Positions 1 through 8,587 of a DNA stretch of 64,000 bases are shown piece after piece; position 1 is the first letter of the stretch, and each line of letters starts with the position of its first letter. The DNA is taken from NCBI GenBank assembly GCA_051814705.1, contig JBPWQW010000004.1, positions 1 to 64,000 of the forward strand. The letters run 5' to 3'. A model generated the notes under the pieces. That model was not told the DNA's origin. It searched no databases and saw only the letters and a list, made by a program, of their open reading frames with translations. Source of the DNA: Geojedonia sp051814705. Lineage in GTDB: Bacteria; Bacteroidota; Bacteroidia; Flavobacteriales; Flavobacteriaceae. Both the position numbers and the translations under genes were made by a program.

Positions 1-75
1 TTACCATTCCGAACAGGGAAGTTAAGCCCGTTAGCGCCGATGGTACTGCACCAGTGGGAGAGTAGGCCGCCGCCT
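1..75 (+). rRNA. rrf: 5S ribosomal RNA, 3' part
   Basis: The window opens inside a 5S rRNA. The stretch gaacagggaagttaagcccg followed by gatggtactgc and the closing ggccgccgcc is the conserved loop and 3' helix of 5S rRNA. The 5' part, and presumably the 16S and 23S genes, lie before the window. A strong terminator follows directly. Confidence 0.93.
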
Positions 76-82
76 TTTTTGA

Positions 83-118
83 GAGTCCTTTACAGAAATG
101 TAAAGGACTCTTTGTTTT
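83..118 (+). terminator. rRNA operon terminator
   Basis: A perfect 12-bp stem (gagtcctttaca, 83-94, with its complement at 99-110) closes a 4-base loop and is followed by a T-rich tail. It sits just after the 5S gene, as expected for the intrinsic terminator of an rRNA operon. Confidence 0.9.
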
Positions 119-190
119 TATAATAAGTTTGAGAATGTATTTTATTTTTAATTGAATACCTTTATATTTTGATTAACTAAAAAGATAAGA

Positions 191-619
191 ATGAAACAAC
201 AAAATTTTAAAAATCACAGTAAATGGGTTATTGGATATCACCTTGTAACTTTTTTGGCGATATTGGCATTAATTATAGGTTCAATAATTAATTTGATTAA
301 TTCGTCTGAAAATAATTTATATTCAGCATCTTTATTAGTTTTAGTGTCTTTTGTTTTATTGTTTTCATTTTATTTCTTGAGAGCTTTTGCTTTAAGAGCT
401 CAAGACAGAGTTATTAGGGCTGAAGAAAACTTTAGACATTATTTATTAACTGGGAAACCATTGAGTCATAAAATAACTGTTAGACAGGCAATTGGATTGC
501 GATTTGCATCAGATGAAGAACTACCGGCACTAACCGAAAAGGCCATAGAAGAAAACCTTTCAGAAAAAGAAATTAAACAACAAATAAAAAACTGGAAAGC
601 TGATAGGTATCGTGTATAA
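191..619 (+). CDS. DUF6526 family membrane protein
   Basis: This is a 142-residue protein with two hydrophobic helices, at about residues 17-36 and 45-66, followed by a charged cytoplasmic-looking tail. The tail carries an alternating acidic/basic helical region (EKAIEENLSEKEIKQQIKNW). It matches my memory of the Bacteroidetes DUF6526 family, whose function is unknown. It stands alone between the 5S terminator and a bidirectional terminator, so it is probably monocistronic. The ATG at 191 is the only sensible start. No catalytic motif is visible. Confidence 0.75.
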   Translation: MKQQNFKNHSKWVIGYHLVTFLAILALIIGSIINLINSSENNLYSASLLVLVSFVLLFSFYFLRAFALRAQDRVIRAEENFRHYLLTGKPLSHKITVRQAIGLRFASDEELPALTEKAIEENLSEKEIKQQIKNWKADRYRV

Positions 620-660
620 GAGCTGTATTTAATTGATCCATCTTAAAACAATCTATTATA

Positions 661-692
661 AAAAAGCCCAAATGTAATGTTGGGCTTTTTTA
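661..692. terminator. Bidirectional terminator between convergent genes
   Basis: The inverted repeat aaagcccaa / ttgggcttt (663-671 and 680-688) has an A-run before it and a T-run after it. It lies between the plus-strand DUF6526 gene and the minus-strand acyl-CoA dehydrogenase, so it can serve both. Confidence 0.88.
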
Positions 693-711
693 TAATAGGT
701 TGTCTTCTTGT

Positions 712-1854
712 TTAATCTCTTAAAATACTTCTAGAAATCACAATTTTTTGAATCTCTGAAGTGCCTTCGTAAATTTGTGTGATTTTGGCATCGCGCATCA
801 AGCGTTCGACGTGGTAATCTTTTACAAAACCATTGCCACCGTGAATTTGAACAGCCTCGACCGTGTGCTTCATGGCTACTTTAGAGGCGTATAATTTTGC
901 AACGGCACTAGAGACGTCGTAATTGTTGCCTTGGTCTTTATCCCAAGCGGCTTTCATGACCAAGTGGCGTGCTGCAGAGATCTCGGTGTACATATCTGCC
1001 AATTTAAAAGCAATGACTTGATGTTTAGAAATTTCTTTCCCAAAAGCCTTGCGTTCTTTAGAGTATTTTAATGCTAATTCGTAGGCGCCTTGAGCAATCC
1101 CCAAAGCTTGTGAGGCAATCCCGATTCGCCCGCCTGATAAAGTTTTCATGGCAAACCTAAATCCAAATCCATCGTCGCCAATTCTGTTTTCTTTTGGCAC
1201 TTTAACATCATTAAATTGTAGCGTATGGGTATCACTGCCTCGTATGCCTAATTTATTCTCTTTGGGCCCTACATGAAAACCCTCCATGCCTTTTTCAATA
1301 ATAAAAGCGTTAATGCCGTGGGATCCTTTGTCTTTGTCGGTTTGGGCCATTACCAAGTATACATCTGCTCGTCCACCATTAGTAATCCAGTTTTTGGTAC
1401 CATTTATAATATAATGATCACCCTTATCTATCGCTGTTGTTTTTTGGGATGTGGCATCGCTACCAGCTTCAGGCTCACTTAAACAAAAAGCTCCAACAGA
1501 TTCACCTGTAGCCAATTTTGTAAGGTATTTTTGTTTTTGAGCTTCAGTACCAAAGGCTTCAATGCCATAACATACTAGGGAATTATTAACAGAAACAATA
1601 ACTGATGCTGATGCATCTACTTTGGACAATTCTTCCATGATCAACACATAAGAAATAGCGTCCATACCGCTTCCACCATATTTTGGATTTACCATAACAC
1701 CCAGAAAACCAAGAGCACCCATTTTTTTGACCAATTGGTCTGGAAAATGTTGTTTTTCATCACGTTCAATTACTCCAGGAAGGAGTTCTGTTTGAGCGAA
1801 GTCTCTAGCGGCGTCACGAATCATTATATGTTCTTCGGTAAGATTAAAATCCAT
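712..1854 (-). CDS. Acyl-CoA dehydrogenase, short/medium-chain type
   Basis: This 380-residue flavoenzyme should oxidise an acyl-CoA to the trans-2-enoyl-CoA, passing electrons to ETF, in fatty-acid or branched-chain amino-acid breakdown. The order is an N-terminal helical domain, a middle beta domain with the family signature CLSEPEAGSDATS near residue 124, and a C-terminal helical domain ending in IYEGTSEIQK. Glu363 of YEGT is the expected catalytic base. The length is normal for the family, and the chain length preferred cannot be read off. The start is ATG at 1854, and a -7 box lies 38 bases upstream. The gene is divergent from anmK. Confidence 0.93.
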   Translation of the reverse strand: MDFNLTEEHIMIRDAARDFAQTELLPGVIERDEKQHFPDQLVKKMGALGFLGVMVNPKYGGSGMDAISYVLIMEELSKVDASASVIVSVNNSLVCYGIEAFGTEAQKQKYLTKLATGESVGAFCLSEPEAGSDATSQKTTAIDKGDHYIINGTKNWITNGGRADVYLVMAQTDKDKGSHGINAFIIEKGMEGFHVGPKENKLGIRGSDTHTLQFNDVKVPKENRIGDDGFGFRFAMKTLSGGRIGIASQALGIAQGAYELALKYSKERKAFGKEISKHQVIAFKLADMYTEISAARHLVMKAAWDKDQGNNYDVSSAVAKLYASKVAMKHTVEAVQIHGGNGFVKDYHVERLMRDAKITQIYEGTSEIQKIVISRSILRD

Positions 1855-1891
1855 ATATAAATAAAGTATTAATTTGATAAAAAAATGTTGT

Positions 1892-1925
1892 CAAAGATAC
1901 GTGTTTAATACTATTTTTTGGACAA
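1892..1925 (-). promoter_or_regulatory. Predicted promoter of the acyl-CoA dehydrogenase gene
   Basis: On the minus strand 1899-1892 reads TATCTTTG, a match to the Bacteroidetes -7 box TAnnTTTG. A TTG lies 23 bases further upstream (1925-1923), which is a slightly long spacing for the -33 element. The spacing to the ATG at 1854 fits a short leader. Confidence 0.5.
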
Positions 1926-1945
1926 GGATTGCTATTTTTACCAAT

Positions 1946-3010
1946 ATGATAAAAACAGAGTATAATATTATTGCAGCCATGTCGGGTACTTCTTTAGACG
2001 GACTGGATTTAATTTATGTCACGTTTGAATTTAGTGGTGTTTGGAGTTTTACAATTCATCAAACACAAACTATCCCATATGATAAGAATTGGAAAGACAG
2101 ACTTAAAAATTTAATTAATCTATCTCCCAATGAGTTAGAACAAATAGATAAAGATTATACTCAATACTTATCTGAAACCATGAGTTGTTTTATTTCAGAA
2201 CATTCTATTAATAATATAGATTTTATTAGTTCTCATGGGCATACTGCCCTGCATCAACCAGAACATCATTTAACATATCAAATAGGCAATTTACCGATTT
2301 TGGCTCAAAGTTTAGGCCGAACAGTTGTCTGTGATTTTAGGGTTCAGGATGTTGAACTAGGCGGTCAAGGTGCTCCATTGGTTCCTATTGGAGACCAGTT
2401 TTTATTTTCTGAATATGATTATTGTATTAATTTGGGTGGGTTTGCTAATCTTTCAACTGAAGATGATGCCGTTAGAATTGCCTATGATGTTTGTCCGGCA
2501 AACATTGTGCTTAATCATTATGTTAATGCTTTGGGTCATGATTTTGATGATAAAGGAAAAATTGCTGAAAGTGGACAGCTTAATAGTCAACTTTTAGATG
2601 AGTTGAATGGCTTGGAGTTTTATACACTGCCTTACCCAAAATCGTTGGGATTGGAATGGGTTGATGATGTGATCTTTCCAATTATTGATACGTTCAATTT
2701 AAAAATTGAAGATGTTTTAAAAACAGTTACAGAGCATATTGCTACACAAATTTCAAAAGAAATCAATCATAAGGAAAATGCTCTGGTTTTGGTTACTGGA
2801 GGTGGTGCCTACAATGCGTATTTGATTTCGAGAATTCAATCTAAAACAAAACATAACATTATCATCCCATCTAAAGAGATTATTGAATTTAAGGAGGCTT
2901 TAATATTTGGACTTTTGGGAGTACTAAAAATGAGAGGTGAAGTGAACTGTCTTGCAAGTGTTACAGGCGCAAAACGGGACCATAGCTCGGGTAAAATATT
3001 TCGTCTTTAA
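1946..3010 (+). CDS. anmK: Anhydro-N-acetylmuramic acid kinase
   Basis: AnmK phosphorylates and opens 1,6-anhydro-MurNAc to MurNAc-6-phosphate in peptidoglycan recycling. The protein starts MIKTEYNIIAAMSGTSLDGL, the ATP-binding start of this family. It then shows SSHGHTALHQ and GNLPILAQ, the phosphate-binding GGFANLST, and LVTGGGAYN near the C-terminus. The frame is open from ATG 1874, but the first 24 codons have no family counterpart and run through likely promoter DNA. The ATG at 1946, giving 354 residues, is the better start. It is divergent from the acyl-CoA dehydrogenase gene. Confidence 0.93.
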   Translation: MIKTEYNIIAAMSGTSLDGLDLIYVTFEFSGVWSFTIHQTQTIPYDKNWKDRLKNLINLSPNELEQIDKDYTQYLSETMSCFISEHSINNIDFISSHGHTALHQPEHHLTYQIGNLPILAQSLGRTVVCDFRVQDVELGGQGAPLVPIGDQFLFSEYDYCINLGGFANLSTEDDAVRIAYDVCPANIVLNHYVNALGHDFDDKGKIAESGQLNSQLLDELNGLEFYTLPYPKSLGLEWVDDVIFPIIDTFNLKIEDVLKTVTEHIATQISKEINHKENALVLVTGGGAYNAYLISRIQSKTKHNIIIPSKEIIEFKEALIFGLLGVLKMRGEVNCLASVTGAKRDHSSGKIFRL

Positions 3011-3048
3011 AAAAAATAAAAATTTAACCTAAAGCATTTTTAGTTTTT

Positions 3049-3056
3049 TATATTTG
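3049..3056 (+). promoter_or_regulatory. Predicted -7 box upstream of nhaD
   Basis: TATATTTG matches the Bacteroidetes TAnnTTTG box. No clear -33 TTTG is seen, so this is only a partial match. It could drive the small reading frame at 3085 and nhaD. Confidence 0.4.
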
Positions 3057-3084
3057 TTACGATTCAGAACCTATTCAAATTTAA

Positions 3085-3201
3085 ATGAAGACTTTAGTCC
3101 AGAAAGACAAATTGAAACCATTAAAAAGAATTGGCGATTGTTTGAATCAAAATAACGAAATAGAACATATTGCTTTAAAAAGTTCAAAAAAGCTACTTTA
3201 A
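3085..3201 (+). CDS. Possible 38-residue basic peptide
   Basis: This short frame begins MKTLVQKDKLKPLKRIGDCL and ends KSSKKLL. It starts about 29 bases after a TATATTTG box and ends 27 bases before nhaD. It is lysine-rich with no membrane segment. I do not recognise it. Its position between a promoter box and nhaD is the only support; it could be chance or a leader peptide. Confidence 0.3.
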   Translation: MKTLVQKDKLKPLKRIGDCLNQNNEIEHIALKSSKKLL

Positions 3202-3228
3202 CTAACTAAATTTTTTACAACAATTATT

Positions 3229-4623
3229 ATGGAAACAGTAATCATATTAGTATTTGTATTTGGCTATTTTGCCATTACAATTGAACATAGTTTAAAAATT
3301 GATAAGCTGATTCCAGCCCTAGTCATGATGGCTATTTGTTGGGCTTTAATTTCGTTAGGTATAGATGGCTTTACCCAGTGGTTTGATTCTTCCAATCATA
3401 GTTTAATGGAGGGATTTGGCAATTTTTCACTTGAAGAAAAAAACGCACTCTTAGAAGAAACACTTTTGCATCATTTGGGTAAAACCGCAGAGATCCTTGT
3501 ATTTCTACTTGGTGCCATGACCATTGTAGAAATCATAGATTATTTTGATGGGTTTTCAACCATTAAGGGTTTTATTAAAACAAAAAGTAAAAAAAGAATA
3601 ATATGGCTATTTTCAATTTTAGCATTTTTTCTTTCCGCAGTCATTGATAACCTTACCGCTACAATTGTACTTATTTCTATACTTCAAAAAATAGTAAAAG
3701 AAAAAAATATTAGGCTTTGGTATGCTGGTTTAATTATTATTGCTGCAAATGCAGGAGGGGCATGGTCGCCTATTGGTGATGTTACTACAACTATGCTTTG
3801 GATAGGTAAAAAGGTATCTACAGATCATTTATTTGTGTATTTGTTCTTGCCTTCCTTAGTATGTATGGCTGTGCCTGCTTTTATAGCCTCCTTTTTACCC
3901 GTTTTCAAAGGGGATTTAGAAATTGAACAGGACATAGAGGATAAACCTAAAAGTAAATTTAGTTCAACCATGCTTTATTTAGGCTTGGGTTCTATAGTTT
4001 TTGTACCAATTTTCAAAGTTATTACCCATTTACCACCTTACGTTGGGATGATGTTATCTTTGGGAGTTGTTGCCATTTTTGCAGAGCTATACAGTAATTC
4101 TAAATTTAGTATTTCCAGCGTAGATGATGAAGAAAGCGTTGCGCATGCAGACCATAGTCCTGTACATCATTCCCTATCTAAAATTGAATTGCCTAGTATC
4201 TTATTTTTCTTAGGGATACTTATGGCTGTAGCGGCTTTAGAATCTCTGGGAGTTTTATTCGAATTTGCTTCTGCATTAAAAGATTACACACCAATGTTGG
4301 GTACCGAATTGCACCACACTGGAGTGTCTGACATCGTTATTTTATTATTGGGGGTTGCATCTGCTATAATTGACAACGTACCTCTTGTGGCAGCTAGTTT
4401 AGGAATGTTCTCAGAGCCAATGGATAACGAGCTTTGGCATTTTGTAGCCTATTCGGCTGGAACTGGAGGCAGCATGCTTGTTATTGGTTCAGCAGCTGGT
4501 GTTGTTGCAATGGGGATGGAAAAAATAAACTTTTTCTGGTATCTTAAAAAAATATCTTGGTTGGCATTAATTGGGTTCTTAGCAGGAGCAGCAACATTTA
4601 TGTTTACTAGAACTATATTTTAA
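3229..4623 (+). CDS. nhaD: Sodium/proton antiporter NhaD
   Basis: This inner-membrane antiporter of 464 residues has about a dozen hydrophobic segments and should export Na+ (or Li+) in exchange for H+. Hallmarks of the NhaD/ion-transporter superfamily are the paired acidic motifs FLSAVIDNLTATIV (near residue 140) and IIDNVPLVAAS (near 383), plus the central AANAGGAWSPIGDVTTTMLW near 178. A hydrophilic histidine-rich loop (HADHSPVHH, about residues 305-313) sits between the two halves. The gene starts the run nhaD-exbB-exbD-tonB-folC, with a 65-base gap before exbB. It is typical of marine Flavobacteriia. Confidence 0.92.
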   Translation: METVIILVFVFGYFAITIEHSLKIDKLIPALVMMAICWALISLGIDGFTQWFDSSNHSLMEGFGNFSLEEKNALLEETLLHHLGKTAEILVFLLGAMTIVEIIDYFDGFSTIKGFIKTKSKKRIIWLFSILAFFLSAVIDNLTATIVLISILQKIVKEKNIRLWYAGLIIIAANAGGAWSPIGDVTTTMLWIGKKVSTDHLFVYLFLPSLVCMAVPAFIASFLPVFKGDLEIEQDIEDKPKSKFSSTMLYLGLGSIVFVPIFKVITHLPPYVGMMLSLGVVAIFAELYSNSKFSISSVDDEESVAHADHSPVHHSLSKIELPSILFFLGILMAVAALESLGVLFEFASALKDYTPMLGTELHHTGVSDIVILLLGVASAIIDNVPLVAASLGMFSEPMDNELWHFVAYSAGTGGSMLVIGSAAGVVAMGMEKINFFWYLKKISWLALIGFLAGAATFMFTRTIF

Positions 4624-4688
4624 CAGATTATACTTTACTAATATATTAGACGTTATTACAATACTTAAATAATTTTCAACTTTCAACT

Positions 4689-5384
4689 ATGATGATATTA
4701 AATTATATCCAAGATGCATCAGGGGCTCTGCCAGATGGAGAATCTGTGGAAAAAACGCTTTCAATTATTGAACTGATAGGTAGTGGAGGTACAGCGGGAA
4801 TGATAATCATAACGATTTTATTTTTGCTAATGATTGTTGCTATTTATATCTATTTTGAACGTTTGTTTGCCATAAAGGCTGCTGCTAAAGTAGATTCCAA
4901 TTTTATGAATCAAATTAAGGATCACGTGAGCAATGGTAAAATAGATTCTGCACAAATTTTATGTGCTCAAGTGAACTCGCCAGTTTCGAGAATGATTAAC
5001 AAAGGTATTACACGAATAGGTAAACCTCTTGAGGACATCAATACAGCCATTGAAAATGCTGGCCGTTTAGAAGTTTATGGCCTCGAAAAGAACGTGAGCG
5101 TATTAGCTACAATTTCGGGTGTTGCGCCTATGATAGGGTTTCTTGGAACTGTAATAGGAATGATTTTATCCATTTTTGAAATTGCTAATTCTGGCGGGCA
5201 AATTGATATTAAATTACTTGCCGATGGTTTGTACACGGCCATGACCACCACAGTTGGAGGCTTAATTGTAGGTATTATTGCCTATATGGCCTATAACCAT
5301 TTAGTAGTGAAGACAGATAAAATTGTCTATCAAATGGAATCAAACTCCTTAGAATTTTTGGATCACTTAAACGAACCAATTTAA
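4689..5384 (+). CDS. exbB: MotA/TolQ/ExbB proton channel family protein
   Basis: This 231-residue inner-membrane protein is the ExbB-like subunit of a proton-driven energising complex for TonB. It has one membrane helix near residues 35-57 and two more in the conserved C-terminal channel domain (SGVAPMIGFLGTVIGMI and TTTVGGLIVGIIAYM). ExbB passes the proton motive force with ExbD to TonB for outer-membrane uptake. It overlaps the exbD start by one base (TAATG), so translation is probably coupled. ATG codons at 4689 and 4692 are both possible starts. Confidence 0.92.
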   Translation: MMILNYIQDASGALPDGESVEKTLSIIELIGSGGTAGMIIITILFLLMIVAIYIYFERLFAIKAAAKVDSNFMNQIKDHVSNGKIDSAQILCAQVNSPVSRMINKGITRIGKPLEDINTAIENAGRLEVYGLEKNVSVLATISGVAPMIGFLGTVIGMILSIFEIANSGGQIDIKLLADGLYTAMTTTVGGLIVGIIAYMAYNHLVVKTDKIVYQMESNSLEFLDHLNEPI

Positions 5385-5782
5385 TGAATATTAGAGGAAG
5401 AAATAAAGTAACACCAGATTTCAATATGTCGTCCATGACGGATATTGTGTTTTTGTTATTGATATTTTTTATGTTGGCATCAACTTTGGTAACAACTAAC
5501 GCAATAGACATTCTTTTGCCACAAGCAAGTGGGAAAACAGAAAACAAGCAATCGGTTTCTGTGAGTATTACAAAAGATTTAAGATATTATGTTGATCAGA
5601 AGCTGGTTGGTGAAAGTGTTTTGGAACACGAATTGCTCTCCGTTTTAACAAGTCAGGACAAACCAACAATTGTTTTAAGAGCTGAAAAATCTGTGCCTGT
5701 TGATAATGTTGTAAAAGTCATGGATATTGCCAATCGAAATAAATTTAAAGTGATACTGGCAGTTAAGCCTAGCAGTAATTAA
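5384..5782 (+). CDS. exbD: Biopolymer transport protein ExbD
   Basis: This 132-residue protein has a single N-terminal membrane anchor and a periplasmic domain. The motif MSSMTDIVFLLLIFFML holds the essential membrane aspartate, Asp20 here, which carries protons in the ExbB-ExbD channel. The periplasmic domain (about residues 45-132) has the usual ExbD alternation and ends FKVILAVKPSSN. It overlaps exbB by one base and tonB follows after 3 bases, so the three form a tight operon. Confidence 0.92.
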   Translation: MNIRGRNKVTPDFNMSSMTDIVFLLLIFFMLASTLVTTNAIDILLPQASGKTENKQSVSVSITKDLRYYVDQKLVGESVLEHELLSVLTSQDKPTIVLRAEKSVPVDNVVKVMDIANRNKFKVILAVKPSSN

Positions 5783-5785
5783 CAC

Positions 5786-6637
5786 ATGAAATATTTTGAG
5801 ACCATACATGAGCGTAATTCCGCAAAGATTACAACTTTAATCGCTGTTATTTTGGTGTTGTTATTGTTTATTGTAGGGCCACCGTATATGGATCCTCCCT
5901 TGGAATACGGTGTCGCTGTTAATTTTGGTACTTCTGAATTTGGTAGCGGAACGGTTCAACCTACAGAACCCATAAAAGCAGAGCCTAAAAAAGTCATTGA
6001 AGAACCAAAAATTGAGACAACCAAAACAGAGACTTCAACAGCGTCAACTTCAAAAGCGGAAGATATTATTACTGAGGAATCTGCTGAATCCATTGTCATA
6101 AAAAAACAAAAACAAGCAGAAGCAAAAGCTTTGGCAGATGCCGAACGCAAAGAACAATTGCGAAAAGAGGCCGAAGACCGCAAACGTCAAGAGGAAGCTG
6201 ACAAAAAGAAGAAGTTGGACGCTTTAATTGGAGGCGTAAGTAATTCTGAAGGAACACAAACAGGAGGTGAAGGACCCGATAGTCAAGCAGGTGATAAAGG
6301 CCAATTGGATGGTGATCCTTATGCGCCAAGTTATTTTGGTGGTTCTGGACCTGGAAAAGGTGGTGTAGGATATGGATTAAATGGAAGAGGGAGACCGACC
6401 CGACAAATTTTTAAGCAAGATTGTAACGAATATGGATTGGTGGTTGTAAAAATTGAAGTGGATAGAAGCGGTAAAGTCGTAAGTGCCGAACCTGGGGCTA
6501 GGGGTACAACCAACACCCATCCATGTTTATTGGATCCCGCAAAAAAAATTGCAATGTCCCATAAGTGGCCATCCGATTCTAACGCTCCTGCAAGGCAAAT
6601 AGGATTTGTGAGCATCAACTTCGATATCAGTCAATAA
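5786..6637 (+). CDS. tonB: TonB-like energy transducer
   Basis: This 283-residue protein has a cytoplasmic start, one membrane helix (about residues 14-32, LIAVILVLLLFIVGP), and a long Pro/Lys/Glu-rich and coiled periplasmic linker to about residue 148. A glycine-rich stretch follows, then a C-terminal domain (VVKIEVDRSGKVVSAEPGARG). It should transmit energy from ExbBD to outer-membrane receptors. The C-terminal domain is TolA/TonB-like but short. It lies 3 bases after exbD and 2 bases before folC. Confidence 0.85.
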   Translation: MKYFETIHERNSAKITTLIAVILVLLLFIVGPPYMDPPLEYGVAVNFGTSEFGSGTVQPTEPIKAEPKKVIEEPKIETTKTETSTASTSKAEDIITEESAESIVIKKQKQAEAKALADAERKEQLRKEAEDRKRQEEADKKKKLDALIGGVSNSEGTQTGGEGPDSQAGDKGQLDGDPYAPSYFGGSGPGKGGVGYGLNGRGRPTRQIFKQDCNEYGLVVVKIEVDRSGKVVSAEPGARGTTNTHPCLLDPAKKIAMSHKWPSDSNAPARQIGFVSINFDISQ

Positions 6638-6639
6638 AC

Positions 6640-7857
6640 ATGACCTATCAGGATACTGTCAGCTGGATGTTCAAACAGTTGCCTATTTTTCAAAACCAAG
6701 GCAAATCGGCCTATAAATCAGACCTGACCAATACCGTTTTATTGGTTAATCATCTTAATAATCCCCATCATCATTTTAAATCCATTCACGTTGCTGGCAC
6801 AAATGGTAAGGGTTCAACGAGTCATATGTTGGCATCCATTTTTCAAGAAGCAGGTTACAAGGTGGGTTTATATACTTCGCCGCATTTAAAAGATTTTAGA
6901 GAACGTATAAGAATCAATGGAAAGGTGGTAAGCAAGGCCTTTGTCATTGGATTTATTAATAAGAACAAATCATTTTTTGAAAACCATAATCTTTCATTTT
7001 TTGAAATGACTGTTGGAATGGCATTCGATTATTTTTCTAAACAGAAAGTAGATCTTGCTATTATTGAAGTTGGACTTGGCGGACGTTTGGATTCCACAAA
7101 TGTTATTACACCTTTAGTTTCTGTTATAACCAATATTGGTTTGGACCATACCCAATTTTTGGGCCATACTTTAGAAGCCATAGCCTTTGAAAAAGCAGGA
7201 ATTATTAAACCTAGAGTACCAATTGTTATTGGAGAAACACAAAAGGAAACCAAGCCAGTATTCCTTAAAGTTGCTAAAATCAACGCAGCTGACATCAGTT
7301 TTGCAGATAATGATGTTAGTGAGGTTTTTGAAAGTGAGTTAAAAGGAAGTTACCAATGTCATAATGTTAAGACGGTTATTCAAACCCTAAAAAAAATGCC
7401 AAAAGGCACTTTTAAAGTGTCAAACGCACAAATTAAATCCGGCTTACTTCATGTTATAAATAACACGGGACTGAGAGGGCGTTGGGAAGTACTTCAGCAT
7501 CATCCAAAGGTAATTTGTGATGTGGCTCATAATAAAGAAGGACTCTTTTATGCTATGAAACAATTAGGAGAAGCACATTTTGAAAATTTGCATATCGTAT
7601 TTGGGGTAGTCAATGACAAGGATGTGAAATCTATTTTGCCCTTGATGCCAAAACAAGCCACGTATTATTTTTGTAAACCTAATATTGAAAGAGGTCTGGA
7701 TGCCAAGAATTTAAAACAGATTTTTAATGAATATGGGCTAGTTGGAAACTCTTATTCAAGTGTAAAGCAGGCCTTGTTAAATGCTAAAAATAATGCCCAA
7801 ACTAATGATTTAATTTATATTGGAGGCAGCACATTTGTGGTGGCTGAAATAATTTAA
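6640..7857 (+). CDS. folC: Bifunctional folylpolyglutamate/dihydrofolate synthase
   Basis: FolC adds glutamate to dihydropteroate and to folates in the cytoplasm. This 405-residue Mur-ligase-fold enzyme shows the P-loop HVAGTNGKGSTSHM near residue 53, and TSPHLKDFRERIRINGK. It also has IIEVGLGGRLDSTNV with the Mg-binding glutamate, and DVAHNKEG opening the C-terminal domain. Its start is 2 bases after tonB, so it is in the same operon although the function is unrelated. I recall the same tonB-folC order in other Flavobacteriia. No terminator is seen before the tRNA promoter. Confidence 0.93.
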   Translation: MTYQDTVSWMFKQLPIFQNQGKSAYKSDLTNTVLLVNHLNNPHHHFKSIHVAGTNGKGSTSHMLASIFQEAGYKVGLYTSPHLKDFRERIRINGKVVSKAFVIGFINKNKSFFENHNLSFFEMTVGMAFDYFSKQKVDLAIIEVGLGGRLDSTNVITPLVSVITNIGLDHTQFLGHTLEAIAFEKAGIIKPRVPIVIGETQKETKPVFLKVAKINAADISFADNDVSEVFESELKGSYQCHNVKTVIQTLKKMPKGTFKVSNAQIKSGLLHVINNTGLRGRWEVLQHHPKVICDVAHNKEGLFYAMKQLGEAHFENLHIVFGVVNDKDVKSILPLMPKQATYYFCKPNIERGLDAKNLKQIFNEYGLVGNSYSSVKQALLNAKNNAQTNDLIYIGGSTFVVAEII

Positions 7858-7873
7858 TTTTTTCAAAAAAACT

Positions 7874-7903
7874 TTTGCTATATTAAAAACTAAACTATAT
7901 TTG
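7874..7903 (+). promoter_or_regulatory. Promoter of tRNA-Val(UAC)
   Basis: TTTG at 7874-7877, an 18-base spacer and TATATTTG at 7896-7903 form a complete Bacteroidetes housekeeping promoter. The tRNA begins 15 bases after the -7 box. Confidence 0.8.
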
Positions 7904-7918
7904 CAGTCCTATTAAATA

Positions 7919-7993
7919 GGGCGATTAGCTCAGCTGGTTCAGAGCACCTCGTTTACACCGAGGGGGTCGGGGGTTCGAACCCCTCATCGCCCA
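7919..7993 (+). tRNA. tRNA-Val (anticodon UAC)
   Basis: The acceptor stem GGGCGAT (7919-7925) pairs with ATCGCCC (7986-7992), and the discriminator is A. The anticodon loop is TTTACAC with anticodon TAC at 7954-7956. The T arm is GGGGTTCGAACCCC. No CCA is encoded. It has its own promoter upstream and a hairpin terminator downstream. Confidence 0.95.
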
Positions 7994-7999
7994 CCTTCG

Positions 8000-8043
8000 C
8001 TCGCCAAAGTTATCATATTGTGATAACGAAGGCGAGTTTTTTT
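8000..8043 (+). terminator. Terminator after tRNA-Val(UAC)
   Basis: The outer stem ctcgcc/ggcgag (8000-8005 with 8031-8036) and the inner stem gttatca/tgataac are followed by seven T. It lies 7 bases after the tRNA. Confidence 0.88.
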
Positions 8044-8125
8044 ATGCAGATTTTTGAGATTATTGAGTTTGAGCTTCGGCGGATAAAACCTACTCTTTTT
8101 TTTATTTTTTAGCTTATATTTAATA

Positions 8126-8376
8126 ATGGAAACTAAAGTATGGACAGTTTATATTCTTAAATGTTCTGATGAGACTTATTATGTTGGATGTACTAAAGAT
8201 TTGGATAAGAGATTCAAAAAACATTCTAAGGGAGCTGTTATTTTCAACAAAAAAGCGTTTGCCAGTTGAGATTTGGACATTTATTGTTTTTTAATGACTA
8301 ATACAAAGCATATAATTTTGAAAAATACTTAAAATCAGGTTCTGGGCGTGCGTTCATGAATAAGCGGTTTATTTAA
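8126..8376 (+). pseudogene. GIY-YIG nuclease-domain gene broken by frameshifts
   Basis: The start (ATG 8126) reads METKVWTVYILKCSDETYYV, the N-terminal signature of small GIY-YIG proteins (YhbQ/UvrC-like). The frame stops at 8268. The expected continuation KKRLPVEIW is found in the next frame across the stop. The typical C-terminus YNFEKYLKSGSGRAFMNKRF ends at 8376 in a third frame. At least two indels therefore separate the parts, and no intact product is possible. It lies between two tRNA genes, a common landing spot for mobile DNA, but the family is also widespread in the chromosome. Confidence 0.85.
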
Positions 8377-8437
8377 TTTTGTAGATTAAATAATCAAAGA
8401 AATATCTTCTTCTTATTTTATGGATGAATAAAGTTTG

Positions 8438-8445
8438 TATTTTTG
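8438..8445 (+). promoter_or_regulatory. Predicted -7 box for tRNA-Val(GAC)
   Basis: TATTTTTG matches TAnnTTTG and lies 54 bases before the tRNA. No good -33 element is visible. Confidence 0.5.
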
Positions 8446-8499
8446 CATCAGAAAATTTTTAAGGGGTCTTTAACTCAGTTGCCTGCCCCATAATTTATT

Positions 8500-8574
8500 G
8501 GAGTGTTAGCTCAGTTGGTTCAGAGCATCACCTTGACAGGGTGGGGGTCATTGGTTCGAATCCAATACACTTCA
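8500..8574 (+). tRNA. tRNA-Val (anticodon GAC)
   Basis: The acceptor stem GGAGTGT (8500-8506) pairs with ACACTTC (8567-8573) with one G-U pair, and the discriminator is A. The anticodon loop TTGACAG gives anticodon GAC. The D arm TAGCTCAGTTGG and T arm TTGGTTCGAATCCAA are intact. A decayed copy of its 3' three quarters follows 13 bases later. Confidence 0.9.
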
Positions 8575-8587
8575 CAAAAGCAGGCGG

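Noticed and set aside
8461..8489. GGGGTCTTTAACTCAGTTG, similar to the 5' part of a tRNA, just before tRNA-Val(GAC).
   Set aside because: Only the D-arm string matches and the spacing is one base off. It is too weak to call a tRNA remnant.
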